Assembly: GCA_900539765.1 (NCBI GenBank) | Contig: UQDF01000048.1 | Location: 1-16,726 of the forward strand | DNA length: 16,726 nt | Origin: an uncultured Porphyromonas sp. | GTDB lineage: Bacteria > Bacteroidota > Bacteroidia > Bacteroidales > Porphyromonadaceae | Direction: 5' to 3' | Part shown: positions 1 to 6,667 of the stretch, one piece after another | Numbering within the stretch: the first letter of the stretch is position 1 | Layout: each line of letters starts with the position of its first letter | The notes under the pieces: model-generated | The model's input: the letters and a program-made list of their open reading frames with translations, nothing else | Told to the model about the DNA's origin: nothing | The model's database searches: none | Translations under genes and position numbers: made by a program

Positions 1-23
1 TGAAGTCATCAAAAACATCATTC

Positions 24-55
24 TTGAGAAATTGCATTAGCGGGTGGAATGTACG
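24..55 (+). repeat. Dispersed 32-base repeat, copy 1
   Basis: This stretch matches the reverse complement of 11914-11945 at 29 of 32 positions. It includes an unbroken 20-base identity, ATTAGCGGGTGGAATGTACG, at 36-55. Weaker similarity may continue to about position 70. Read in the frame starting at base 3, this copy gives LRNCISGWNVRANL; the other copy gives LRHYISGWNVRPRL in the equivalent frame. Both copies lie outside confident genes. It is a dispersed intergenic repeat of unknown function; no transposase or target duplication is visible beside it. A separate frame (bases 2-40) encodes a short tail, EVIKNIILEKLH, then a stop, which could be the end of a gene lying outside the window, but it is too short to identify. 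Confidence 0.7.
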
Positions 56-79
56 GGCAAATCTAAGCTGGATGAAGTG

Positions 80-110
80 TTGTCTATGTCACAAGATTAG
101 ATTAACTTTG
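80..110 (+). promoter_or_regulatory. Candidate Bacteroidota promoter for the GlsB-like gene
   Basis: TAACTTTG at 103-110 fits the Bacteroidota -7 consensus TAnnTTTG. A TTG at 80-82 lies 20 bases upstream, where the -33 element is expected. Transcription would start near 117 and leave a leader of about 80 bases. That leader contains the perfect 12-base palindrome TAGAAGCTTCTA at 138-149. This rests on motif match only. Confidence 0.35.
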
Positions 111-197
111 CCAATGCATAGGATTCTTATAGATTACTAGAAGCTTCTAATGCAACACTGTCGTATAAATGCACACTAACAATTAAAACACAATATT

Positions 198-452
198 ATG
201 GGATTACTTTGGAGTTTACTAATCGGTCTAGCTGCGGGAGCTATCGCAGGTTGGATCATGCGTGGACAGTCTCTAGGATTCTTATGGAACATCATCATCG
301 GTATGCTCGGTGGTGTCGTCGGAGGCTGGGTCTACACCCTCTTTGGGGCGACTGAAGGAACCTCCTGGTGGGCACAACTCGTGTGCGCTGTGGTAGGAGC
401 CTGTGTCATCCTATTTATCGTAGGACTATTCAATAAAAAGAAAACTAGGTAG
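198..452 (+). CDS. GlsB/YeaQ/YmgE-family small membrane protein
   Basis: An 84-residue protein that is almost entirely hydrophobic and glycine-rich. It has three likely membrane segments, at about 3-18, 28-48 and 58-77, and ends in a basic cytoplasmic tail (NKKKTR). The repeated small-residue helices (GLAAGAIAGWIMRG, then GMLGGVVGGW) are typical of the transglycosylase-associated / GlsB family. Members of this family sit in the inner membrane and are often stress-induced; their biochemical role is not known. The length is normal for the family. The ATG follows an A-rich leader (AATTAAAACACAATATT) with no Shine-Dalgarno sequence, as is usual in Bacteroidota. The rubredoxin gene starts 39 bases downstream on the same strand, so the two may share a transcript. 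Confidence 0.88.
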   Translation: MGLLWSLLIGLAAGAIAGWIMRGQSLGFLWNIIIGMLGGVVGGWVYTLFGATEGTSWWAQLVCAVVGACVILFIVGLFNKKKTR

Positions 453-491
453 TAACATACTATACTAACACTCTATTACAAAGAAAGAATT

Positions 492-656
492 ATGAAGAAG
501 TACGTTTGTGATGTATGTGGTCATGTATATGACCCAGCAAAGGGCGATCCCGATAGCGGTATAGCTCCAGGCACACCTTTTGAGGCTCTGCCCGATGATT
601 GGGAGTGTCCTGTCTGTGGCGTATCAAAGGATCAGTTCTCTCCAATGGAGGATTAA
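492..656 (+). CDS. Rubredoxin
   Basis: A 54-residue protein with the complete rubredoxin signature. Two CxxC pairs, C6-x2-C9 (CDVCG) and C39-x2-C42 (CPVCG), form the Fe(S-Cys)4 site. The usual family residues are present: Y4, Y13-D14-P15, G18-D19, G23-I24-P26-G27-T28, F30, L33-P34-D35-W37 and F49. Rubredoxins are small cytoplasmic one-electron carriers; in anaerobes they commonly feed rubrerythrin or oxygen- and peroxide-reducing enzymes. No partner enzyme is visible in this window. The ATG follows an A-rich stretch (AAAGAAAGAATT), and a strong intrinsic terminator follows the stop by about 40 bases. It is probably co-transcribed with the upstream membrane-protein gene. Confidence 0.97.
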   Translation: MKKYVCDVCGHVYDPAKGDPDSGIAPGTPFEALPDDWECPVCGVSKDQFSPMED

Positions 657-697
657 GCCTTGTGCCACGTCATCACTAGATGACATAACTCAAGAGA

Positions 698-740
698 AGC
701 GTGTCCTATGCACAGACTAGTTCGTAGGACACGTTCTTTT
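698..740 (+). terminator. Intrinsic terminator after rubredoxin
   Basis: CGTGTCCTATG at 700-710 pairs with CGTAGGACACG at 723-733 (11 pairs, one G-U), separated by a 12-base loop. The stem is followed by a T-rich run, TTCTTTTTATTG, from 734. It terminates plus-strand transcription of the GlsB-like/rubredoxin pair. Confidence 0.8.
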
Positions 741-763
741 TATTGATTAAGTAGGACAGAAGT

Positions 764-801
764 CTCGGTAAAATGGTTAGATAGACCCATTTCTTACCGA
801 G
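764..801. repeat. Hairpin in the convergent intergenic region
   Basis: CTCGGTAAAATGG at 764-776 pairs with CCATTTCTTACCGAG at 787-801, apart from a two-base bulge, around a 10-base loop. No clear U-tract follows on either strand, so it may be an RNA structure or a back-up terminator. It lies between the rubredoxin terminator and the CACGTG inverted repeat. Confidence 0.6.
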
Positions 802-810
802 GAATTTCTC

Positions 811-956
811 AATGCTCACGTGGAGAAAAAAAAATGTCCACGTGGATAAGAAGTGATTCCTCCGAAGTTTCATTTGATTCTTCCGAAGAATTTTTTCTCG
901 TCCACGTGGACAATATTTTTTCTCCACGTGAGCATTTTCAGATCTTCACGTGGAGA
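811..956. repeat. CACGTG palindrome cluster with 36-base inverted repeat
   Basis: The arms 811-846 and 901-936 are reverse complements at 34 of 36 positions and enclose a 54-base loop (847-900). Each arm carries two CACGTG hexamers (817-822, 840-845; 903-908, 925-930). A fifth hexamer stands outside at 947-952 within TCACGTGGAGA, an 11-mer identical to 816-826. GTCCACGTGGAC at 900-911 is a perfect 12-base palindrome. A-runs on one arm and T-runs on the other follow the GC-rich cores. The cluster sits between the convergent ends of the rubredoxin and mutY genes. It could act as a bidirectional terminator, and a protein-binding array is also possible; the sequence does not settle which. Confidence 0.85.
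854..888. repeat. Tandem 14-mers inside the inverted-repeat loop
   Basis: TGATTCCTCCGAAG at 854-867 and TGATTCTTCCGAAG at 875-888 match at 13 of 14 positions, with a 21-base period. The second copy overlaps the small dyad TTCTTC-C-GAAGAA at 878-890. Nothing coding is supported here. Confidence 0.6.
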
Positions 957-964
957 CTGGATGA

Positions 965-2056
965 CTACTTACTAGCCTCGATATGTGTGGTGAGCTGCTG
1001 GAGTGCTTTCTTGAGTGTGATGGGGAGTGCTAGCCACTCGCTCTCATCGTGTAGTGGTACCCATGTGCCATCATCTAGTAGCGGTAGGGGGCTATTGTCG
1101 GGGAGTATGGTGTAGTAGCAGTCTATGTAGAGCTGTCGGTGCGTGAGTCGATGCTTATAGCGTCTGAAAGGGTGTATCTCGCACTGCTCTAGCGCTACAG
1201 GTAGCGCTGGTAGTGACTGTAGGAGTAGCTCCTCTTGCGGAGCTACAGGCTGGTCGTATAGTAGTGTGGGCTGGTAGAGCTTGGCCCATATATCGCCCGT
1301 AGGGCGCTGGTAGAGTATCGTCTGCCAGTGGTCTGGTTCTCCCTTGAGTATGAAGAGGTAGCCTAAGTGTCGGGGGTGGACGGAGAGCTTGAGCGCTTTG
1401 CGTGGCAGACCTGCTCGCTCGGGACTATCGGCAGAGGGGCACTCGCTACGGACGGGACAGCGGGTGCAGTCGCATAGCTGAGGCGTGCAGATGAGCGCGC
1501 CTAGCTCGATCATCGCTTGGTTGTGTAGCCCTGGGTGCGGAGCCTTTTCGACCAGTTGTCTGGCTAGAGTGGTGTAGTACTTCTTTCCCTGGGTGGTGTC
1601 TATCGGCTCCTCAGAGGCATAGAGCCGACTCAGTACGCGGAGTACGTTGCCATCGACGGCGGGGTATGGCTGATCGTAGGCAAAGGAGAGGATGGCTCCA
1701 GCCGTGTAGTCTCCAATACCAGGGAGGGCTCGCACTGTCCGATAGTCTGTCGGGAAGGTGCCTCCAAGCTCCTGAACGATGATCTGAGCTGCACGATGCA
1801 GATTGCGTGCACGACTGTAGTAGCCCAATCCCTCCCAAAGCTTGAGTACCTCGTCAAGTGGAGCTACTGCGAGGTCTGAGACGGTGGGGTAGTGCTCGAC
1901 AAAGCGTAAGTAGTAGCTTGTCCCCTGATCTATCCTTGTCTGCTGTAGGATCACCTCACTGAGCCATATACGATAGGGGTCGTGTATGTCTCGCCAGGGC
2001 AGCTTACGATGATTCTCTTGATACCAGCCGTGGAGCTTGGTGAGCAGTGTACTCAA
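965..2056 (-). CDS. mutY: A/G-specific adenine DNA glycosylase MutY
   Basis: MutY removes adenine mispaired with 8-oxoguanine in base-excision repair. The protein is 363 residues from the start chosen here. Residues 1-210 form the HhH-GPD and iron-sulfur catalytic core: catalytic E34 (LSEVILQQTR), hairpin LPGIGDYTAG at 111-120, catalytic D135 (VDGNVLR), and [4Fe-4S] cysteines C190-x6-C197-x2-C200-x5-C206. The C-terminal third is the NUDIX-like domain that recognises oxoG. An in-frame ATG at 2164 would add 36 residues and overlap pfkA by 95 bases. The extra residues (Ser/Lys/Thr-rich) do not resemble MutY, while the TTG at 2056 puts the start about ten residues before the conserved WY...LPW, as in E. 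coli MutY. I therefore prefer TTG, 13 bases after the pfkA stop. The identity is very secure; the start is moderately so. Confidence 0.95.
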   Translation of the reverse strand: MSTLLTKLHGWYQENHRKLPWRDIHDPYRIWLSEVILQQTRIDQGTSYYLRFVEHYPTVSDLAVAPLDEVLKLWEGLGYYSRARNLHRAAQIIVQELGGTFPTDYRTVRALPGIGDYTAGAILSFAYDQPYPAVDGNVLRVLSRLYASEEPIDTTQGKKYYTTLARQLVEKAPHPGLHNQAMIELGALICTPQLCDCTRCPVRSECPSADSPERAGLPRKALKLSVHPRHLGYLFILKGEPDHWQTILYQRPTGDIWAKLYQPTLLYDQPVAPQEELLLQSLPALPVALEQCEIHPFRRYKHRLTHRQLYIDCYYTILPDNSPLPLLDDGTWVPLHDESEWLALPITLKKALQQLTTHIEASK

Positions 2057-2069
2057 GTGTGGAGCGTCT

Positions 2070-3053
2070 TTAGATAGAGAGCATGTGTAGCAAGTCGATG
2101 AGGTCTGGGTCGATGCGCTTTTGCTTTTTCGTAGCCTTGACAAAAGGTACGTAGACGATCTCATCGTTGTCGTATCCGATCATCACATTGCGCTGCTCAT
2201 CGAGGAGTGCCTGCACAGCAGCAGCCCCCATACGACTACCCATGATGCGGTCGGTAGCACATGGTATACCGCCTCGCTGTAGGTGCCCTAAGATGGTGAC
2301 ACGAATGTCAAACTTGGGGTAACGACGCTTGAAGTCATCTGCGATGAAGAGTGTCTGCCCCTCACGCTCACCACTCTCGGTGACGAGGATGATACTACTA
2401 CTCTTGGTCTTGCGGAAGCCACTCTCGATCATCTTCTTGAGCGACTCGATGCTGGTTGGGTCTTCGGGAATGAGAGCACCCTCTGAGCCAGTAGCAATAG
2501 CACCATTGAGCGCTAGGAAGCCAGACTCACGTCCCATCACCTCGACAAAGAAGATGCGCTCATGGCTGGAGGCGGTATCCCTTAGTTTGTCGACAGCATC
2601 CATAATGGTGTTGAGAGCTGTCGTATAGCCTATCGTCAGGTCGGTGCCTGCGAGGTCGTTGTCGATGGTAGCGGGGATACCAACGATGGGCAGGTTATGC
2701 TCATTAGCAAGGAGTCGTGCACCCGTTAGAGAGCCGTCACCACCGATGACGACGAGACCATCTATCTCATTCTCCTGGATAACTTGGTAGGCACGAGCAC
2801 GACCTTCGGGAGTCTCAAACTCATGGCTTCGCGCTGTCTTGAGGATAGTTCCTCCACGCTGTATGATATTGCTTACGTTCTCGACGGTCAGCTCGATGAT
2901 ATTGTTTTCGATAAGACCTGTATAGCCCTTTATAATGCCACAGACGGAGATGCCATGGTACAGAGAGGCTCTAGCGACGGCCCGTATAGCTGCATTCATG
3001 CCAGGGGCATCACCGCCCGATGTGAGTACGCCAATGCGTTTGATGCGATTCAT
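2070..3053 (-). CDS. pfkA: ATP-dependent 6-phosphofructokinase
   Basis: PfkA phosphorylates fructose 6-phosphate to fructose 1,6-bisphosphate, the committed step of glycolysis, in the cytoplasm as a tetramer. At 327 residues it has the bacterial PfkA length. The visible motifs are the N-terminal loop TSGGDAPGMNA (11-21), GGDGS (104-108), the catalytic TIDND (129-133) with D131 as likely base, MGRESG in the substrate site, and HLQRGG near the C-terminus. Glycine after GGD, and alanine rather than lysine before TIDND, point to ATP rather than pyrophosphate as phosphate donor; this follows family knowledge and was not tested. It has its own promoter-like box and a CRP-like dyad just upstream, and mutY follows by 13 bases. 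Confidence 0.97.
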   Translation of the reverse strand: MNRIKRIGVLTSGGDAPGMNAAIRAVARASLYHGISVCGIIKGYTGLIENNIIELTVENVSNIIQRGGTILKTARSHEFETPEGRARAYQVIQENEIDGLVVIGGDGSLTGARLLANEHNLPIVGIPATIDNDLAGTDLTIGYTTALNTIMDAVDKLRDTASSHERIFFVEVMGRESGFLALNGAIATGSEGALIPEDPTSIESLKKMIESGFRKTKSSSIILVTESGEREGQTLFIADDFKRRYPKFDIRVTILGHLQRGGIPCATDRIMGSRMGAAAVQALLDEQRNVMIGYDNDEIVYVPFVKATKKQKRIDPDLIDLLHMLSI

Positions 3054-3075
3054 ACTTGAGTGTGTTAGTTTAGAT

Positions 3076-3091
3076 AGTGATCTACATCACA
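3076..3091 (-). promoter_or_regulatory. CRP/FNR-like dyad at the pfkA start site
   Basis: Read on the minus strand this is TGTGATGTAGATCACT. It matches the CRP-type pattern TGTGA-N6-TCACA at 9 of 10 positions, with perfect GTGAT/ATCAC arms. It overlaps the last base of the TACCTTTG box and covers the expected transcription start, a position typical of a repressor site. The regulator is unknown and the site is inferred from motif alone. Confidence 0.4.
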
Positions 3092-3097
3092 AAGGTA
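3090..3097 (-). promoter_or_regulatory. Candidate -7 promoter box for pfkA
   Basis: TACCTTTG on the minus strand fits the Bacteroidota -7 consensus TAnnTTTG and lies 36 bases before the pfkA ATG. No good TTTG sits at the expected -33 spacing. The box also forms part of a weak hairpin (3093-3097 with 3105-3109). The same octamer is found upstream of serB. Confidence 0.45.
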
Positions 3098-3121
3098 GCA
3101 CTTTTACCTCAAGTAGGGAGC

Positions 3122-3925
3122 CTAAAGCGATATGAGCAAACCTCTATCCGCAAAGCTCAGATAGTGTGACCGCTCGCCATCGGAGGTGACCGAAGCGTGG
3201 TAACGGCCGAGGATAAGGTGGTCGTTGAGACGTATGTTGCAGACAGAGGCCACTTGCTTGACTCGCTTGGTGAGGTCTATATCCTCGGCACTGGGCTGCA
3301 GGTGACCTGTAGGGTGATTGTGCGCTAGGATGATAGCTGAGGCATAGAGGGTGATAGCGGGAGCCAAGATGATCCGCAGATCAGCGACAGCGTGGCTGAC
3401 GCCTCCTGAGGATACTAGTACCTCCTTGATGATCCGCCCTGAAGCATCTAAGTAAAGACATCTTAGCTCCTCATGATCTAAGCTCTCTAGATGACGCCTT
3501 AAAACGCGATAAGCGTCTAGGCTACAGGTGATCGGGGTACGCTGAGGTGGCGGTGTGTCTCGTAGTCTGCGTCCTAGCTCGATGGCTGCCAGTATGGTGC
3601 AGGCGCGTGCATCGCCTAGACCAGCAAATCGCTTTTTCTTTTCTCCAGGTTCGCAACCTGTGAGGTATGCATGATCTATCTCTAGGAGCCGACCCAAATC
3701 GTTATCTAGACCTGTCATAAGCTTCTTAGCTAGGTCTAGAGCTGTGTCCTCTTCTGTGCCAGAGTTGATGAAGATAGCCAGCAACTCAGCATCTGAGAGG
3801 TTGCGAGCTCCGAGTCTGAGGAGCTTCTCGCGAGGACGATCCTCCTCGCTCCACTGCTTGATGGTGTTTTTGGTAGAGCTTTTGGACGATGGCTTGGCGG
3901 GCTGATGGGGGGTATCTGCTTTCAT
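3122..3925 (-). CDS. radC: RadC family JAB/MPN-domain protein
   Basis: A 267-residue RadC homologue. Residues 20-125 contain the N-terminal helix-hairpin-helix-like part (WSEEDRPREKLLRLGARNLSDAELL, here about 25-49). Residues 130-267 form the JAB/MPN domain with the metal-binding signature H202-x-H204-P...S212-x2-D215, and E152/E153 placed as the likely general acid/base. The family is traditionally called 'DNA repair protein', but its biochemical activity is not established. The N-terminus (1-22) is Lys/Ser/Thr/Pro-rich and probably disordered. The ATG overlaps the miaA stop by one base (TGATG), implying translational coupling, and the gene ends the lon-to-radC operon. All signature residues are intact. 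Confidence 0.93.
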   Translation of the reverse strand: MKADTPHQPAKPSSKSSTKNTIKQWSEEDRPREKLLRLGARNLSDAELLAIFINSGTEEDTALDLAKKLMTGLDNDLGRLLEIDHAYLTGCEPGEKKKRFAGLGDARACTILAAIELGRRLRDTPPPQRTPITCSLDAYRVLRRHLESLDHEELRCLYLDASGRIIKEVLVSSGGVSHAVADLRIILAPAITLYASAIILAHNHPTGHLQPSAEDIDLTKRVKQVASVCNIRLNDHLILGRYHASVTSDGERSHYLSFADRGLLISL

Positions 3926-4899
3926 CAGTTAGTCTGTAAAGAGCTGGGGGTGAGTAAGTCTTGCTGGATGCGCTCTAGGAGGGGCTCCCAAGGGGTGGAG
4001 AGGTCGAGTGGAGCGAACTCGGGATGGCGTCGCTGCCAGGTGAGTTGCTTGCGGGCAAAGTGCCGACTATTGCGCTGTATGAGACGTACCGCCTCTGCTA
4101 AGTCGTACTGGGTATCGAAGTGTGCAAAGAGTTCTTTGTACCCTACCGTATTGAGCGCATTGAGCTGCCGATGAGGGTAGAGTGCCTTGGCCTCTGCGAC
4201 TAAACCCTCCTCGATCATCATCTCCACGCGCTGGTCGATCCGATCATACAGCTCCTCACGGGGACGTGTCAGGGCGTAGGTGAGCAGACGGAAGGGGCGC
4301 TCGGTCTCTGTGCCTGAGTGGTAAGAGGAGAGTGGCGCCCCACTACTGAGGTACACCTCTAGTGCATGCATCACACGACGATGGTTGCAGTGGTCTACCT
4401 TATGATAGTATAGCGGATCGACGAGCTGTAGCTCAGCGAGAATGCCTGCTAACCCCTCTCTCTGATAACGCTCGTGAAGCTGCGCTCGTACCTCTAGATC
4501 AACGGGGGGGATGTCGTCTATACCACTACAGACAGCATCAATGTAGAGCATAGAACCACCGCAAAGGATGACAACGGACTGCTCCCGAAAGAGCTGCTCT
4601 AGAAGCTCCATCACCTCTAGCTCATAGCGCCCAGCACTATACTGCTCGGTGATCTCATGGGTTGCGATGAAGTAGTGTGGAGCTAAGCGCAGCTCTTCTT
4701 TCGTTGGGGTGGCGGTGCCTATTGGCATGCCACGATATATCTGCCGAGAGTCAGCCGAGAGGATCGGTAAGGGCTCGGTTGGGGAGCCTAGGTGACGCGC
4801 TAGTGCTATAGCAAAGGAGGTCTTCCCCACACCTGTAGCTCCTGTGAGTACGATCAGTGTAGGGGAGACCTCCTTCAGTTTGCCTGTACAGCAGCTCAT
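3925..4899 (-). CDS. miaA: tRNA dimethylallyltransferase MiaA
   Basis: MiaA transfers a dimethylallyl group to N6 of adenosine 37 in tRNAs that read codons starting with U, which stabilises codon pairing. The protein is 324 residues, a normal length. The P-loop GATGVGKT is at 20-27 and the conserved DSRQIYRGMPIGTATP motif is at 50-65. GGSMLYIDA at 114-122 corresponds to the usual GGTGLY motif. TVGYKEL is at 251-257, and RNSRHFARKQLTWQRR at 276-291 is the tRNA-binding segment. It lies 19 bases after the pRiA4b-like gene and overlaps radC by one base, within the long minus-strand operon. Nothing is missing. MiaB, which acts on its product in many bacteria, is not in the window. Confidence 0.97.
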   Translation of the reverse strand: MSCCTGKLKEVSPTLIVLTGATGVGKTSFAIALARHLGSPTEPLPILSADSRQIYRGMPIGTATPTKEELRLAPHYFIATHEITEQYSAGRYELEVMELLEQLFREQSVVILCGGSMLYIDAVCSGIDDIPPVDLEVRAQLHERYQREGLAGILAELQLVDPLYYHKVDHCNHRRVMHALEVYLSSGAPLSSYHSGTETERPFRLLTYALTRPREELYDRIDQRVEMMIEEGLVAEAKALYPHRQLNALNTVGYKELFAHFDTQYDLAEAVRLIQRNSRHFARKQLTWQRRHPEFAPLDLSTPWEPLLERIQQDLLTPSSLQTN

Positions 4900-4918
4900 C
4901 GGAGATGATAGCTAACTT

Positions 4919-5464
4919 TTACTCTTCATCTACGATGCTAAAGCTGTCACTGGAGAGTTCGTCAGCGTTAAAGAGCTCCTCATCGAAGGCTTCATCCATC
5001 ATACCTAGTGGAGTGTCGATAGAGAGTACGTCACCGCCCAAACCTCCGACAAACTCATCGGGATCAGTCTGTCGGGGCTTTTTGCCCTCTAGAGAGATGA
5101 TCTGGGGACTAGACAGCGAGCCACTATGCATCTTGACCAGCTGAAGGCGTAGATAGCGATCCTCGAAGAAGTCATAGAGATAACGCATCCGAGCACCTGT
5201 ATCGTCGAGTAGATCCTCTAGACGTGTCTTTTCGATCTCATATTGATTGCCAGCATCGCTCTCGAAGAAGTCGCTGTGGGCTACTTGGCCTACATTTTGC
5301 CAGCGATCATCGCAGATGTAAAACATGCCGATCGATGCTGGATCGAAGTCTAGCGTGTCGATCAGCAGATCCATAAGCTGTGCAAAAGTAGCATCAGCCT
5401 GTATCTCAAAGTCTAGAGAGAAGGACTCCTCCCTCTCTGAGGTTACGTGATAGTGATGTATCAT
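4919..5464 (-). CDS. pRiA4b ORF-3-like (IS1096 TnpR-like) protein
   Basis: A 181-residue acidic protein. Residues 1-115 resemble the plasmid pRiA4b ORF-3 / 'IS1096 element passenger TnpR' family: an initial beta strand (IHHYHVTSE), a helical TFAQLMDLLIDTLDF segment, FYICDDRW, and the hallmark MRYLYDFFEDRYLRLQLVK around 93-111, where most members have Y-x-Y-D-F-G-D-x-W. The second half (135-181) is low in complexity and very acidic, and ends SSDSFSIVDEE. The function is unknown. Despite the family name, no resolvase catalytic motif and no transposon end is present. It sits between folE and miaA with gaps of 41 and 19 bases, so here it behaves as a resident operon gene. Confidence 0.75.
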   Translation of the reverse strand: MIHHYHVTSEREESFSLDFEIQADATFAQLMDLLIDTLDFDPASIGMFYICDDRWQNVGQVAHSDFFESDAGNQYEIEKTRLEDLLDDTGARMRYLYDFFEDRYLRLQLVKMHSGSLSSPQIISLEGKKPRQTDPDEFVGGLGGDVLSIDTPLGMMDEAFDEELFNADELSSDSFSIVDEE

Positions 5465-5505
5465 AAAAGGGATATCGTGCTGTGTGAACTAAATGAATAG
5501 CCCAG

Positions 5506-6129
5506 CTAACTCCTACGTACTAGGTTGAAAAACTCCTCACGCGTCTTCGACTCTTTGAAGGCTCCCGTGAAGTCGCTCGTCGTGGTGAGCGAGTTTTGCT
5601 TTTGGATACCACGCATCTGCATGCACATATGCTGTGCCTCGATGACGACGATGACGCCTAGCGGTGAGAGCGCCTGCTGGATGCAGTCTTTGATCTGTGT
5701 GGTCAGTCGCTCCTGAACCTGTAGACGACGGGCGAAGACCTCGACGATACGAGGTATCTTGCTAAGTCCCGTGATATACTTGTTGGGGATGTAGCCCACA
5801 TGGACCTTGCCAAAGAAAGGTAGCATATGATGCTCGCAGAGAGAGTAAAAGTCTATATCCCGCACGATGACCATCTGCTGGTAATCCTCTCTAAATGTGG
5901 CAGCACGTAGGATCGCTAAGGGATCTTCCTGATAGCCCTTGGTAAGGAAGTGGAGTGCCTTGGACACTCGCTCGGGAGTCTTGAGTAGCCCTTCACGAGT
6001 TGGGTTTTCGCCTAGCTCTGTGAGGAGTTCTCTGACGTGATCTTTCATTCGCTCTAACTGTGTTTCAGAGAGAAAATCGTTGATCTCGTAGTTTTGGTTA
6101 GTATGCAGTATCCGCTGGGGTTCTTCCAT
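5506..6129 (-). CDS. folE: GTP cyclohydrolase I (FolE)
   Basis: FolE converts GTP to 7,8-dihydroneopterin triphosphate, the first step of tetrahydrofolate synthesis, as a cytoplasmic homodecamer. The protein is 207 residues. The zinc ligands are visible as C98 and H101 in SLCEHHMLPF, and C169 in HMCMQMRG. NPTREGLLKTPERV (42-55) and KIPRIVEVFARRLQVQERLT (124-143) are the standard conserved blocks. This is therefore the zinc-dependent type IA enzyme, not FolE2. It lies 67 bases after the SPOR gene, the largest gap within the operon. No promoter box was found in that gap, so co-transcription from lon/tpiA is likely. Confidence 0.97.
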   Translation of the reverse strand: MEEPQRILHTNQNYEINDFLSETQLERMKDHVRELLTELGENPTREGLLKTPERVSKALHFLTKGYQEDPLAILRAATFREDYQQMVIVRDIDFYSLCEHHMLPFFGKVHVGYIPNKYITGLSKIPRIVEVFARRLQVQERLTTQIKDCIQQALSPLGVIVVIEAQHMCMQMRGIQKQNSLTTTSDFTGAFKESKTREEFFNLVRRS

Positions 6130-6196
6130 GTAAATGAGATGGTTTTTAGAAAAAGGGAATTGATAATAAGTCTATGGGTACTATTACGAGTAAATC

Positions 6197-6667
6197 TTAG
6201 CGCACGCGAATTTTCTCCCGCACGATGTAAGCTTCTCGCATGAGTCGTGGGTGAGAAGCGCGCAGGGCGTTGAGCTGCTGCCTAGCTTCTAGTCGTGAGG
6301 TGTAGTCACCTAGCGATAGTTTCCAAAATGGTGCGCTATAAGTGACGTAAGAAGAGAGTTCGGGCGCTGCATTCCTTAGCTGACCAGCTAAGCGATAGGC
6401 CTCCTGCTTAGCACCGCGCATATTGCTCGTATAGACCTGTATGCGATATCCCGTGATGATGCTACCTGGTGCATAAAAGGTCTTACCTACGAGAGCGCGT
6501 AGCCAGTTGGGCTGAGTGATAGTAACCTGGCCTCCACTGCTTTGTGTAGTTATCTGGGCAAAGATATCCTGCTCTTGAGTGCGCTCCTGTGCTACAAGGA
6601 CACTAGAGAGTATGGTCACACTCAAGAGTAGGACGAGCAAATGCCTGATGAGCGCTAGAAGCCTCAT
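6197..6667 (-). CDS. Secreted SPOR-domain protein
   Basis: A 156-residue protein with a clear N-terminal signal peptide: basic start (MRLLALIR), hydrophobic core LLVLLLSVTILSSVLV, likely cut after VLVA near residue 26. Residues about 72-155 form a SPOR domain (GYRIQVYTSNMRGAKQEAYR, then WKLSLGDYTSRLEARQQLNAL). SPOR domains bind denuded peptidoglycan glycan strands, often at division sites, so a periplasmic, wall-associated role is inferred. It has no other domain. Its ATG overlaps the tpiA stop by four bases (ATGA), so translation is probably coupled to tpiA. Confidence 0.87.
   Translation of the reverse strand: MRLLALIRHLLVLLLSVTILSSVLVAQERTQEQDIFAQITTQSSGGQVTITQPNWLRALVGKTFYAPGSIITGYRIQVYTSNMRGAKQEAYRLAGQLRNAAPELSSYVTYSAPFWKLSLGDYTSRLEARQQLNALRASHPRLMREAYIVREKIRVR

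Noticed and set aside
706..1115. Open frames on both strands over the CACGTG region
   Set aside because: They run through the terminator, hairpins and the 3' end of mutY, have biased composition (poly-Lys/Phe from A/T runs), and show no domain.
3093..3109. Small hairpin as terminator for the radC operon
   Set aside because: Only five base pairs with a 7-base loop and no U-tract. It overlaps the pfkA -7 box and is too weak to call a terminator.
2784..3135. Plus-strand open frames opposite the pfkA start
   Set aside because: They lie antisense to highly conserved PfkA motifs and include its promoter region. No support as genes.
4919..5464. IS1096-related mobile element
   Set aside because: The name similarity of the TnpR-like passenger family is misleading here: no transposase, terminal inverted repeat or target duplication is visible.
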